From an uncultured Prevotellaceae bacterium (GTDB lineage Bacteria > Bacteroidota > Bacteroidia > Bacteroidales > Bacteroidaceae): DNA of 64,000 nt. This document shows, one piece after another, positions 16,008-24,013 of this stretch; position 1 is the stretch's first letter; each line of letters begins with the position of its first letter. The position numbers and the translations under genes are program-made. The stretch covers positions 104,513 through 168,512 of the forward strand of contig CAMKSE010000009.1 of assembly GCA_946415365.1 (NCBI GenBank), in the 5' to 3' direction. The notes under the pieces are model-generated. The model did no database searches. It worked only from the letters and a program-made list of their open reading frames with translations, and was not told where the DNA came from.

Positions 16008-17495
16008 TCACTTAACCACGACCTTGCGCCCATTATGGATATACAAGCCCTTCTTAGTCGGAGTATCAATGCGCTGGCCTCTCAAATTGTACCAAACATC
16101 TGAATCATTCATCATCAATTCACGGATGCCGGTAGTTTCTTCATCATCACCATTGAGACTACCAAGCTTGACTCTAATGACCTCAGCTTCAGTATCTATA
16201 GACTGTAAAATCTCATTATCACCTCTCGAAGTTGCAATATATGACTTCGGAACCGGCAGATAAGACTTTCCTTGAGGGAAATTGGGATCGTCATTCTCCA
16301 AAGGTCCCCATAGACCATCTTGCCTAGAAAGATACCATGTCTTAAATCCATTCTCTTCAACCTTTACGTCCGATGTTGATGTGGCACTACCCTTCAGCAT
16401 ATTAACATATACAATCCTCTGAGCTGAAGAAGGAACAGTATATTGATTCGTCGAACCCTTAAGATACAGAGGCGTGTTCATAGAGACTTTTTTCACAGGC
16501 GTCAGCCAAATCATACTGCCCGTACTGGTATAGCCTGTCACGATAAAAGCACTCAGACCAGAAACAGATGAAAAGTCCAAGTCGCAAGGTGTGACATAAG
16601 CTTCCTTATTGCCACTTGCTGTAAGATTAATTGTTTGAGCTGAACCAACTACCGACTCAACACCCCTCGGTATGCGAAGGTAGGCCTTACCAGGTTCGAT
16701 GTTAAAAGATGACTGAACACCAGATGTCTGTCCTGAATTCGGACTCAACGTCATACTATACGCATTGGCATCAGTGGCAGGAACTGTTGTTTCTTCCGTG
16801 GCACTACCCACAATAAAGGAGCTCGGATAATAGGTTTTAGAGGTACCTACAGCAACCTTTTTTGTCGTATTAGCAGGACCATAAACCCAAATAGGAGTAC
16901 CGGCAGGAACGTCTTTTACACGCGTCAAAAGGATCTCGTTAGTTACCAAATCATAACCTGTAGCAATATAAGCCTTCACTTCATCACCCACACTGGTGAA
17001 ATCGAGGTTCTTATTACTAACCATTAACAATTTACCAGCATCCTTAAACTCAATGAATTCACTTCCAGAAACATTGATAGCGAAATTACTACCGCCAGGA
17101 GATGTAGACTCTCCCTGTGGATCTACGAACACCACATCTGAGATAGTTGCATTAGAAGATGTTTCACCATTGCCTGCCTTGAATGTCAGAGACAAAAAGG
17201 AATTACTTTCAAGTTTTGTGTTTGCCTCATCATATGACAAGACACGGAGTTTACCGCCTACCGTCCCAAATGTGGTTTTACGCGTACTAGGACCATTCAC
17301 TGTAGCACCTATAACAGTGACACCTGTAGGCAGAGCAACATCGAACTGGAATGCGGTGAGATTTGTACCATTCGGAATTGATACATATATCTTCTTTTGC
17401 CCCCCAGTGGTTAAGTTCACTGTTGGAATAAAACTTTGTGCATTTGCCATGAAACATGACATTATCGCAATGGCTGAGATAAAGAATCTTTTCAT
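16008..17495 (-). CDS. Secreted multi-domain protein with cohesin-like N-terminal domain and C-terminal tail
   Basis: 495 residues from the ATG at 17495, chosen because MKRFFISAIAIMSCFMANAQ is a clear signal peptide; the in-frame start at 17588 lies upstream of the promoter. Residues ~25-150 (IPNGTNLTAFQFDVALPTG, FLSLTFKAGNGETSS) look like a cohesin-type beta-sandwich. Two repeated units follow, each with a core such as AYIATGYDL...LLTRVKDVPAGTPIWVYG and AFIVTGYTS...LTPVKKVSMNTPLYLKG. The protein ends in YNLRGQRIDTPTKKGLYI plus a basic end, a tail common on Prevotella secreted proteins and possibly a sorting signal. Its function is unknown. It is the first gene of a two-gene unit with the 47-residue peptide. 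Confidence 0.8.
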   Translation of the reverse strand: MKRFFISAIAIMSCFMANAQSFIPTVNLTTGGQKKIYVSIPNGTNLTAFQFDVALPTGVTVIGATVNGPSTRKTTFGTVGGKLRVLSYDEANTKLESNSFLSLTFKAGNGETSSNATISDVVFVDPQGESTSPGGSNFAINVSGSEFIEFKDAGKLLMVSNKNLDFTSVGDEVKAYIATGYDLVTNEILLTRVKDVPAGTPIWVYGPANTTKKVAVGTSKTYYPSSFIVGSATEETTVPATDANAYSMTLSPNSGQTSGVQSSFNIEPGKAYLRIPRGVESVVGSAQTINLTASGNKEAYVTPCDLDFSSVSGLSAFIVTGYTSTGSMIWLTPVKKVSMNTPLYLKGSTNQYTVPSSAQRIVYVNMLKGSATSTSDVKVEENGFKTWYLSRQDGLWGPLENDDPNFPQGKSYLPVPKSYIATSRGDNEILQSIDTEAEVIRVKLGSLNGDDEETTGIRELMMNDSDVWYNLRGQRIDTPTKKGLYIHNGRKVVVK

Positions 17496-17524
17496 ATTAT
17501 TGTTTAATTTATAAATTTCCCGTG

Positions 17525-17556
17525 CAAAAATACGCATTTTATTTAGAACCTGCAAA
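17525..17556 (-). promoter_or_regulatory. Promoter of the secreted protein/peptide operon
   Basis: Minus-strand TATTTTTG (17525-17532) with a TTTG -33 box at 17553-17556, 20 bases apart. The start codon is at 17495, so the leader is about 25 bases. Confidence 0.7.
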
Positions 17557-17616
17557 TTTTTTAGGCTTTTTTGGAGATTATCTATCAAAATAGCGTCAAT
17601 TTTCTATGGAGTTGCC

Positions 17617-17970
17617 TTAAGACGTCTGTCCCTTGGCCTGCTGAAGCTCTGCCAGCAACTGGGCGTTGGCATCTTTCAAATCCTGAACCTGTTTGAGAAG
17701 GGCCTCCTTAACCTGAGTCAGCATCTGCTTCTCCTCCTCAATCTTATCGAAGGCAAGCAAGGCCTTTTCATAACCCTTACCCACATTGTCGAAGCTCTTC
17801 TCCAGCCTCTGATAGTCGTCAAACAGGCGCTGCTGCTCATCCAGACGGCGCTGATAGTCCCTCAGAAGGTCTGCAGACTCCTCTGACTGCTTTTTCGTCA
17901 CTCTTAACTGGTAAATGTATGCGATGGCCAACAATACCACCAGCACGCCTAAAATAATGTCCAATACCAT
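17617..17970 (-). CDS. Small membrane-anchored coiled-coil protein
   Basis: 117 residues. One N-terminal membrane helix (DIILGVLVVLLAIAYIYQL) precedes a long coiled coil rich in E, Q, L and K (DYQRRLDEQQRLFDDYQRL and on to the end). It belongs to no family I recognise. It starts 6 bases after the STAS protein gene, so the two form a unit and may act together at the inner membrane, for example as an anchored partner of the STAS switch. That link is inference from position only. Confidence 0.75.
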   Translation of the reverse strand: MVLDIILGVLVVLLAIAYIYQLRVTKKQSEESADLLRDYQRRLDEQQRLFDDYQRLEKSFDNVGKGYEKALLAFDKIEEEKQMLTQVKEALLKQVQDLKDANAQLLAELQQAKGQTS

Positions 17971-17976
17971 AAGCCG

Positions 17977-18288
17977 CTACCCTTTCATTTTTTCAATCTT
18001 CATAAACTGCAGGAACCCCGTCATCTCAAGCACTTCATAGATGGCCGGTCTCACATTGATCAACTTCACCTCACCTTTATAAGGCACAAGCGTACGCATG
18101 GCTTTCTGAATCACACGCAGGCCAGAACTGGCCATATAGGTCAGATCAGCACAATCTAAAACGAGTGTCATACCGCCCTCAGTCAGCAACGGCATCAATT
18201 CGCTTTCGAACCTGGCAGCCCCTGCTGTATCGATACGGCTGTCTGTCTTGAAGATGGTCATACCATCCTGTTTAGTAATCTCTGACAT
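17977..18288 (-). CDS. STAS-domain protein (anti-sigma-factor antagonist-like)
   Basis: 103 residues, the whole length being one STAS domain as in SpoIIAA/RsbV. The hallmark LVLDCADLTYMASSGLRVIQ contains the serine pair at which SpoIIAA-type proteins are phosphorylated (given in part: ADLTYMASSGLRV). Earlier, DSRIDTAGAARFESEL is the usual first half. In the classic system a serine kinase and a phosphatase control such a switch; neither is encoded in this window. It is co-transcribed with the coiled-coil membrane protein. A regulatory role is likely, the target unknown. Confidence 0.88.
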   Translation of the reverse strand: MSEITKQDGMTIFKTDSRIDTAGAARFESELMPLLTEGGMTLVLDCADLTYMASSGLRVIQKAMRTLVPYKGEVKLINVRPAIYEVLEMTGFLQFMKIEKMKG

Positions 18289-18320
18289 AGCTTCTTATGT
18301 TTAATTTGTTGATTCGGTTG

Positions 18321-18352
18321 CAAATTTAAGAATAATTCCCGAAACGTGCAAA
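18321..18352 (-). promoter_or_regulatory. Promoter of the STAS operon, overlapping a terminator
   Basis: Minus-strand TAAATTTG (18321-18328) and a TTTG -33 box (18349-18352), 20 bases apart. The -33 box lies in the loop of the hairpin at 18331-18368. The start codon is at 18288. Confidence 0.7.
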
Positions 18353-18368
18353 CATTTCGGGAATTATT
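18331..18368 (-). terminator. Terminator hairpin behind the folding-factor gene
   Basis: AATAATTCCCGAAA (18331-18344) pairs perfectly with TTTCGGGAATTATT (18355-18368) around a 10-base loop. It begins 27 bases after the stop at 18396 and is followed on the minus strand by a T-rich stretch. Confidence 0.75.
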
Positions 18369-18395
18369 TATGAATAACAAGGTGTATTCTCTTTC

Positions 18396-20531
18396 TTAGA
18401 AGAACAGATAGCGGTTGTCAACCACACCAGCCTTCTGATAAAGCTCCTGCATGAAGCGGCCTGCAGCCTGCTGGGCACGCTGGCTGAGCTGCTGCTCAAC
18501 AGTCTTCTCATCGTACTTGGCACCTTCACGGGCAACCTTCTTGAGAACCTTAAACAGGTAGGCACCGCCATTACCTTTCAGGACAGCCTTGCTGAAATCA
18601 CCCTCCTTAAGAGCTGCTACAGCACCTGCCAGAGCGGGCTCGCTGGAACCAGTGGCCTGCACGAACACCGGGGCAGTGAAGGTAATCTGGTTTACGGAGT
18701 CAACGCGGGCACCCTTGGCCTGAGCGGCTGCAATGTCGGCAACACCTGCAAGTTTCTGCTTAATCTGCTCAAACTTCTTGTCACGTACAACTTCTTGCTT
18801 CACCATATCCTTGACTGCATCAAGGGCACGATAGCCAACAGGGTGAATCTTAGTCAGGGCGACAACCAACAGATTGTCATTGCTGCCGCACTCATAGAGC
18901 GGGCTTACCTGATTCTCCTTGGCGTCGAAGATCCACTTCATAGCCTCACGGGTGGCACGAAGACCAGCCACGTTGTGCTCTGAGTTGTACATATCCTTGC
19001 GCTCCTGAACCTGATAGCCGAACTTAGCGGCATTCTTCTCCAGATCCTCAATGGTCTTGTTCTCGCTGACATACTGGCTGAACTTATTGTAAGCATCAGA
19101 GTAGGTTGCCTTCGAGAAGTCGATCGTATGCTTGACAACAGCCACATCATACTTGTCGACCATAGCCTTGCGGTCCGTTACCTGAATCACTATATTACCC
19201 TGAGAGAACTCAAGGTTCTTGACATCGTTGACAGCGAGCGTATTGATGCTGTTGAGGTAGTTCTTCGACTCCTCATCCATAGAGGTGGAGTTCTCATACA
19301 TAGCAGATGTGAGCCACTGCTTCTGACCTGTCTGACCATACTTCTGTGCCAGTTCGTCGAAGTTTGCACCTGCCTTGATAGCTGTATAGATGCTGTCAGC
19401 GGTCTTACGAGCCTCATCGATGGTTGCTCCACCTACCTGAATCTGACGATACTCAATACTATCGGGCATCTGAACCTTAGAGAGCAGTTTCACCACATTC
19501 AGCGTATTGTCGGAACGGGTCTCGAAGGGAGCCGATGTCTGACCGATGGACATCGAGTCGATCTTGGCTGCGATGTCAGAAGGATATGCACGCTTGGTAG
19601 CAGCAATGCCCGTATAAGGGAACTGCGACTGTGCCTTGCGCACTACCTCTGCGGGATTAGCACCGCTCTGAAGCTTCTCTGAAGCCTCCTTCATGGTAGC
19701 CATGAGAGCCTGACGGTCAGCGGCAGAGGCCTGCACCTGGAAGCTCACGTACTTGATGTCGCGGGTCTCAACAGTCTGTTTGAACATTTCCTTCTCCTCA
19801 TCGTACTTGGCCTTCAGGTCTGACTCGCTTACCTGGACATCATTATCGTTGATAGAGTTGTAGGCAATAGAGGCCAGCTGGATGTCTGTCTCCTGGTTCT
19901 GGGCATCGAAATGCATCTTTGCAGACACAGGGTTCGACAACAGACAATTGGCAACCAGAGCCTGGAACTTCTGGGCGAGGGTCTGGGTGCGGAGCTGCTT
20001 CTCAACAAACTGCCAGAACTTGTAAATCTTCTGATACGACTCAGCCAACTGAGGGTTGGAACCGTTCTTCTTGTAATCGGCCAGGAACTTTGTAAGCATC
20101 GTCACGTCAAAACGGCCAGTCTCCTGATTCACGAACGGTGTACGCAGAAGCATCGGGTTCGTACCGTCCTTCATGAGGTTCTGAAGTTCCTCGTCTGTAA
20201 CGGTCAAACCAATCTTTCCAGCCTCGCTGGCAATAATCTGCTCATTGACAAAAGAGTTCCATACCTCGTCCTTCAGACTGTTGAGCTGATCCTCGGACAG
20301 ATTGTCTACATTCTGTGACATCTTCACCACCTCCTGGTACTCATCGACCAGTGACTGGAATTCCTGAACGTTGATTTTGTTTCCTAACACTTCGCCAATC
20401 TGCTGACGCTGCTGGTTTTTCGTTGCTTCACAAGAACGGAAAGCCTCCTCAGCGATGAAGGCGAAAAGGCCGAGACCGATGATAATCACAAGAGCCACGC
20501 CTCTTTTTCTGATTTTTCCTAATGCTGCCAT
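18396..20531 (-). CDS. Peptidyl-prolyl isomerase / periplasmic folding factor (PpiD/SurA-like)
   Basis: 711 residues from the ATG at 20531 (MAALGKIRKRG); the longer frame from 20630 crosses the promoter. One membrane helix near residues 13-28 (GVALVIIIGLGLFAFI) anchors the protein, with the rest in the periplasm. The N-terminal chaperone part has VLGNKINVQEFQSLVDEYQE and DEELQNLMKDGTNPML, as in SurA_N domains. A parvulin-type region lies around YRQIQVGGATIDEARKTAD and AGANFDELAQKYGQTG. It should assist folding of outer-membrane and secreted proteins. It follows gldE with its own promoter. Confidence 0.88.
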   Translation of the reverse strand: MAALGKIRKRGVALVIIIGLGLFAFIAEEAFRSCEATKNQQRQQIGEVLGNKINVQEFQSLVDEYQEVVKMSQNVDNLSEDQLNSLKDEVWNSFVNEQIIASEAGKIGLTVTDEELQNLMKDGTNPMLLRTPFVNQETGRFDVTMLTKFLADYKKNGSNPQLAESYQKIYKFWQFVEKQLRTQTLAQKFQALVANCLLSNPVSAKMHFDAQNQETDIQLASIAYNSINDNDVQVSESDLKAKYDEEKEMFKQTVETRDIKYVSFQVQASAADRQALMATMKEASEKLQSGANPAEVVRKAQSQFPYTGIAATKRAYPSDIAAKIDSMSIGQTSAPFETRSDNTLNVVKLLSKVQMPDSIEYRQIQVGGATIDEARKTADSIYTAIKAGANFDELAQKYGQTGQKQWLTSAMYENSTSMDEESKNYLNSINTLAVNDVKNLEFSQGNIVIQVTDRKAMVDKYDVAVVKHTIDFSKATYSDAYNKFSQYVSENKTIEDLEKNAAKFGYQVQERKDMYNSEHNVAGLRATREAMKWIFDAKENQVSPLYECGSNDNLLVVALTKIHPVGYRALDAVKDMVKQEVVRDKKFEQIKQKLAGVADIAAAQAKGARVDSVNQITFTAPVFVQATGSSEPALAGAVAALKEGDFSKAVLKGNGGAYLFKVLKKVAREGAKYDEKTVEQQLSQRAQQAAGRFMQELYQKAGVVDNRYLFF

Positions 20532-20579
20532 AATATCGTTTTTATTATTCTTTATTTGTCTGTTTTTGTAAAACGCGTG

Positions 20580-20610
20580 CAAAATTACTACTTTTCTTTG
20601 AAACTGCAAA
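20580..20610 (-). promoter_or_regulatory. Promoter of the folding-factor gene
   Basis: Minus-strand TAATTTTG (20580-20587) and TTTG (20607-20610), 19 bases apart. Start codon at 20531, so the leader is about 45 bases. Confidence 0.68.
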
Positions 20611-20630
20611 ACAATTTCACGGAAATTCAC

Positions 20631-21911
20631 TTATTCATGCACCTTTAGCCGTACTAGTTCTATTTTTGTTGCTGAATTTTTCACTATCTTGAACTCAAAA
20701 TTCCCTATTCGAACTATCTCATTCAGTTTCGGGAACGACTGGTATTCATGCAGGATGAGACCACCGAGCGTCATATATTCGTCGCTCTCCGGAAGGTTCA
20801 GGGAGAACATTTCGTTGACCTTGCTGATTTCCAGTCTGGCAGACAGAACAAACTCATGGTCTGAGACCTGCTTGGCCACATGTGTGGAATTGTCGTGCTC
20901 GTCCTCTATCTCTCCGGTAATCTCCTCCATGATATCCTCCAACGACACCATGCCGCTGGTACCGCCGAACTCATCGACAACAATAGCCACAGAACGTTTC
21001 TGCTGCATCAACACACTCATCAGCCTCGAGGCGAGCATGGTTTCCGGCACGAAGTTGATGCTGCGGATCAACTGTGCCTGAAGGTCGGAAAGGCGCTCGT
21101 TGTCCTGTCCTGAAAGCCGGAACATGTCGCTGGAGTGTATATAGCCAATGATATGGTCGATATCCTCATGATAGACGATAATCTTACTATGGCCGCTCTC
21201 AATGAACGTCTGCTTGAGTTGGCCGACGGTAGCCGTATCCTCAACGGCATCGATCTCGGTACGGGGCACCATACAGTCACGGATCTTCGTCTCCGAGAAA
21301 TCGAGCGCATTCTGGAAGATCTTCACTTCCTCACCGATTTTGTTCTCGTCATCGGCATTGTCGATACTTGTCTGAACCAGATAGTCAAGATCAACCTTTG
21401 TAAATTCCTTCTCCTCAGAAGTCTTGTTCATGCGTACACCGATCAGTCTCAGAAGTCCCTTGGAGAGAATTGTGGCCAAACGGGATATGGGATACAACAC
21501 CACATAACATATCCACGCAGGCACAGCAAAGAAGGTAAGCAGCGTGTTGGGGTTGTTCTTGAATATGGTCTTCGGCAGGAACTCTCCGGTAAAGAGCACC
21601 ACCAACGTCGACAACAGAGTGTCGGCTGTAACACGTACACCGTCGCTGAAGGGATAGAACAGCGTCGCGTCGAAGATTCTGGCGAAAAGAATACCGTAGA
21701 TGACCAGTGAGATATTGTTTCCGACAAGCATCGTAGAGACGAAGTTGTTTGGATGCTGATAGAACACCGCAATGGCCTTCTGTGACAGACCGTTCTTCTC
21801 ACGATCCATCTCTGCCAACAGACGGTTGCTCGATACAAAAGCGATCTCCATTCCCGAGAAAAAGGCAGAGAAGAGCATCGCCACGATCAGTCCTATAATC
21901 ATTTCACTCAT
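20631..21911 (-). CDS. gldE: CNNM/CBS/CorC-domain membrane protein (GldE-like)
   Basis: 426 residues. Domains in order: a CNNM (DUF21) membrane domain with about four helices (MIIGLIVAMLFSAFFSGMEIAF, LFTGEFLPKTIF motif), a pair of CBS domains (MVPRTEIDAVEDT..., SVAIVVDEFGGTSGMVSLED given in part) and a CorC_HlyC domain (LGGLILHEYQSFPKLNEIV). Proteins of this build are linked to divalent-cation transport, and the Bacteroidota branch is named GldE after gliding motility. The organism need not glide. The start overlaps the lptC stop by 4 bases, so translation is coupled. Confidence 0.87.
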   Translation of the reverse strand: MSEMIIGLIVAMLFSAFFSGMEIAFVSSNRLLAEMDREKNGLSQKAIAVFYQHPNNFVSTMLVGNNISLVIYGILFARIFDATLFYPFSDGVRVTADTLLSTLVVLFTGEFLPKTIFKNNPNTLLTFFAVPAWICYVVLYPISRLATILSKGLLRLIGVRMNKTSEEKEFTKVDLDYLVQTSIDNADDENKIGEEVKIFQNALDFSETKIRDCMVPRTEIDAVEDTATVGQLKQTFIESGHSKIIVYHEDIDHIIGYIHSSDMFRLSGQDNERLSDLQAQLIRSINFVPETMLASRLMSVLMQQKRSVAIVVDEFGGTSGMVSLEDIMEEITGEIEDEHDNSTHVAKQVSDHEFVLSARLEISKVNEMFSLNLPESDEYMTLGGLILHEYQSFPKLNEIVRIGNFEFKIVKNSATKIELVRLKVHE

Positions 21912-22603
21912 ACGTTCTTTTTTGCATGTTTCCGGGTCATGGGGCGCAGAACGGGTTCCGGCGTCTTCGCTGTATCGGCAGGCGACTTCGTCTCCTGTGT
22001 TTTCTCATCCTCACCAGTCATACTGTCTCGCTCGAACGAGCCCTTTGAGTTGCTGACGATATAATGGGACATGCGCTCATCACTAAGGAAATAAGTGCCC
22101 TCCATCGTACGCTCTGGGGTGACGACCTTAGAGAACACGTTTGAATACAGTTCGTGTCGGAGTCCGTCCCAATAGAGTTCCTCGCTCGTATATATCAGTC
22201 CGTTGACATTACGGATACGGACGCGTCCCCGCAGATGCCACAACTTCTTCTGATCAAAATACCAGGCGGTATCAGCCTGAACGTACGCCTGAACATGGAA
22301 CTTCTCGTCGAACTGCTCGAAGAACACACCTTTCTCGAATGTCCATCTCGACGGCTGACGGACAGTATTCACATCCCATCGCTCAGTGACAATCCTATAC
22401 TTAATGATTCCAGAGTCACTTATCAGGGTGTTTACACCATACGATACCATCATTGAGGCAGAGTCACGGTCGTGGATGGCTGGCGCCGTATGCTCCTGAA
22501 CATCATTGCAGGAAATTAATAATGAATAGTGAAAAGTGAATAGTAGCGGCACTATCCATCGCCACCTCAAATTCTTCCCTATTTTATACTCGTCACTATT
22601 CAC
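21908..22603 (-). CDS. lptC: LPS export protein LptC (lipoprotein form)
   Basis: 231 residues with a GTG start at 22603. The N-terminus has a hydrophobic stretch IVPLLFTFHYSLLISC, whose Cys could be lipidated. The LptC domain follows with SGIIKYRIVTERWDV, WTFEKGVFFEQFDEKF, ADTAWYFDQKKLWHLRG and VRIRNVNGLIYTSEELYWD. LptC links the inner-membrane LptBFG transporter to the LptA bridge that carries LPS to the outer membrane. Its start codon and part of its signal peptide fall inside short tandem repeats (22515-22617), which is unusual. A later start is possible. Confidence 0.85.
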   Translation of the reverse strand: MNSDEYKIGKNLRWRWIVPLLFTFHYSLLISCNDVQEHTAPAIHDRDSASMMVSYGVNTLISDSGIIKYRIVTERWDVNTVRQPSRWTFEKGVFFEQFDEKFHVQAYVQADTAWYFDQKKLWHLRGRVRIRNVNGLIYTSEELYWDGLRHELYSNVFSKVVTPERTMEGTYFLSDERMSHYIVSNSKGSFERDSMTGEDEKTQETKSPADTAKTPEPVLRPMTRKHAKKNV

Positions 22604-22617
22604 TATTAACTAATCAC
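22515..22617. repeat. Inverted pair of short degenerate tandem repeats over the lptC start
   Basis: Plus-strand GAATAGTGAAAAGTGAATAG (from 22524) and CACTATTCACTATTAAC (22594-22610) are opposed copies of a 7-8-base unit like AATAGTGA. In the transcript they can pair across about 50 bases that include the GTG start. The 22515-22546 copy encodes the signal-peptide residues FTFHYSLLIS. Confidence 0.65.
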
Positions 22618-22629
22618 ATTAACTATCCA

Positions 22630-23910
22630 TCATTCTACTTTCCATTTAGCGAACCAACGCTCGTTGAACGTCAGGCCGATATTCAGGCGGAAAGTGTTCT
22701 CTTTGATAAGATTATCTGCTGAACGGTGCTGCCACTGGGCACTGATATTCAGCAAGGAACGGTTGTTATAGCCATTCATGATAGGAATTCCAATACCCAG
22801 ACTCACCTGCAGATTCTTAGGACCATCCTGACCATTAATATAATAATAAGGTGTAGAATAGCCAGCACCGATGCGATAGCGGATATGATGCATCAGGCTA
22901 CGGGTACTTCTGGGATTAGGAATCCACTCTGCTCCTACATTCAACTTGTAACTATCTTTCAGCAGTCCACTCTTCAGACGGTACGTATCCGCCTCGAATG
23001 CCGGGAAATCTATCGAACCCCACTTCTGCATCTGAAAATCGGCACCTACCCTCAGTTTCTGGTCGTGCTGATAAGCTAGTCCTACCCCGTATGTCGTAGG
23101 CAATTTAAGGCCGTCGGTAATCACAAACGAGGTCGTGTCAGACTTTGCAATGCTTGAGTTGGCCGTGATGATCCTGCACGTGGGATCAGCATTCAGGCTG
23201 TGTCCGGGACTGAAAACAGCACCCAGCGTCAGTTCATCCTTCGCATTGATGGGCTGCACATACTGCATACCAAACTCTAACTTATAACTGTTCACCGACA
23301 TAGAATACTCTTTGGACAGCGTATTCACGGACGACGAACTGACGGTCTTTACCTCCTTCAGATAATCACCCCAGAGATAGGCTGCGTTAAATCCCAACGA
23401 GAACTGCTTGAACAAGCGTACTCCCGCTCCTACGAACAGCTGACTGAGGCCACCGCTGCCAACATAAGAATTGACCATTGTTGTTTCTATTTCTGAAAAC
23501 TTCGTGGTCGACGAATAGTCGTAACCGATATTCGAATAAGGCATAACGCCGAAACTGACACCCACATTCTTAATCAGACGGAAGGCTCCAGTCACATAGT
23601 CGAAACCTGCACTTTTGGCATTCAGCTTCCTGCCGTTCTCATTGTAGTTAGTAATCTGACCTGAAAGTCCGGCATCAAAGATCATGGTGACAGAGTCGAT
23701 AGAGGAATAGGAAGCCGGATTCAGCGGATTCACCTCATTACCCTTCCTGAAGGCCATACCTACACCGCCCATACCCTTATTGAAGCCAACACTCTGATCA
23801 GCCAGGTCGCCAAGGCCATATTGGCTGTAGGGAGAGTTTGTGCCACTCTGGGCAAAAGCGTTCAGCGTTATCATGGACAGAACTGCCAGACAACTGATGA
23901 TTTTATTCAT
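22630..23910 (-). CDS. Outer-membrane beta-barrel protein (PorV/FadL-like build)
   Basis: 426 residues from the ATG at 23910, chosen because MNKIISCLAVLSMITLNAFAQ is a signal peptide; an ATG at 23940 is also in frame. The mature start NSPYSQYGLGDLADQS and GGVGMAFRKGNEVNPLNPASYSS resembles the Bacteroidota P1/PorV-type barrels. Alternating amphipathic strands follow (AGFDYVTGAFRLIKNVGVSFG, LFKQFSLGFNAAYLWGDYLK), ending in a strand-like LTFNERWFAKWKVE. It probably sits in the outer membrane, as a transporter or secretion-associated barrel. No specific substrate can be given. It lies 26 bases before lptC on the same strand. Confidence 0.78.
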   Translation of the reverse strand: MNKIISCLAVLSMITLNAFAQSGTNSPYSQYGLGDLADQSVGFNKGMGGVGMAFRKGNEVNPLNPASYSSIDSVTMIFDAGLSGQITNYNENGRKLNAKSAGFDYVTGAFRLIKNVGVSFGVMPYSNIGYDYSSTTKFSEIETTMVNSYVGSGGLSQLFVGAGVRLFKQFSLGFNAAYLWGDYLKEVKTVSSSSVNTLSKEYSMSVNSYKLEFGMQYVQPINAKDELTLGAVFSPGHSLNADPTCRIITANSSIAKSDTTSFVITDGLKLPTTYGVGLAYQHDQKLRVGADFQMQKWGSIDFPAFEADTYRLKSGLLKDSYKLNVGAEWIPNPRSTRSLMHHIRYRIGAGYSTPYYYINGQDGPKNLQVSLGIGIPIMNGYNNRSLLNISAQWQHRSADNLIKENTFRLNIGLTFNERWFAKWKVE

Positions 23911-23949
23911 ATTGATAGTTCTTTTTCCGAAGATTTTCATTTCAGGGTG

Positions 23950-23957
23950 CAAAATTA
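23950..23957 (-). promoter_or_regulatory. -7 box of the beta-barrel gene
   Basis: Minus-strand TAATTTTG, about 40 bases before the chosen start at 23910. No good -33 box is seen. It is back to back with the box at 24002 for the divergent DUF4105 gene. Confidence 0.5.
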
Positions 23958-24001
23958 TTAAAAAAAAAGAAGAAAAACGCTTTTTACTGAAAAATATAGA
24001 T

Positions 24002-24009
24002 TAATTTTG
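24002..24009 (+). promoter_or_regulatory. -7 box of the DUF4105 gene
   Basis: TAATTTTG ends four bases before the GTG start at 24014, which predicts a leaderless or nearly leaderless transcript. No clear -33 box. Confidence 0.55.
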
Positions 24010-24013
24010 CATC

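Noticed and set aside
20532..20630. Longer start for the folding-factor protein
   Set aside because: It covers both promoter boxes and the added residues do not fit a signal or family start.
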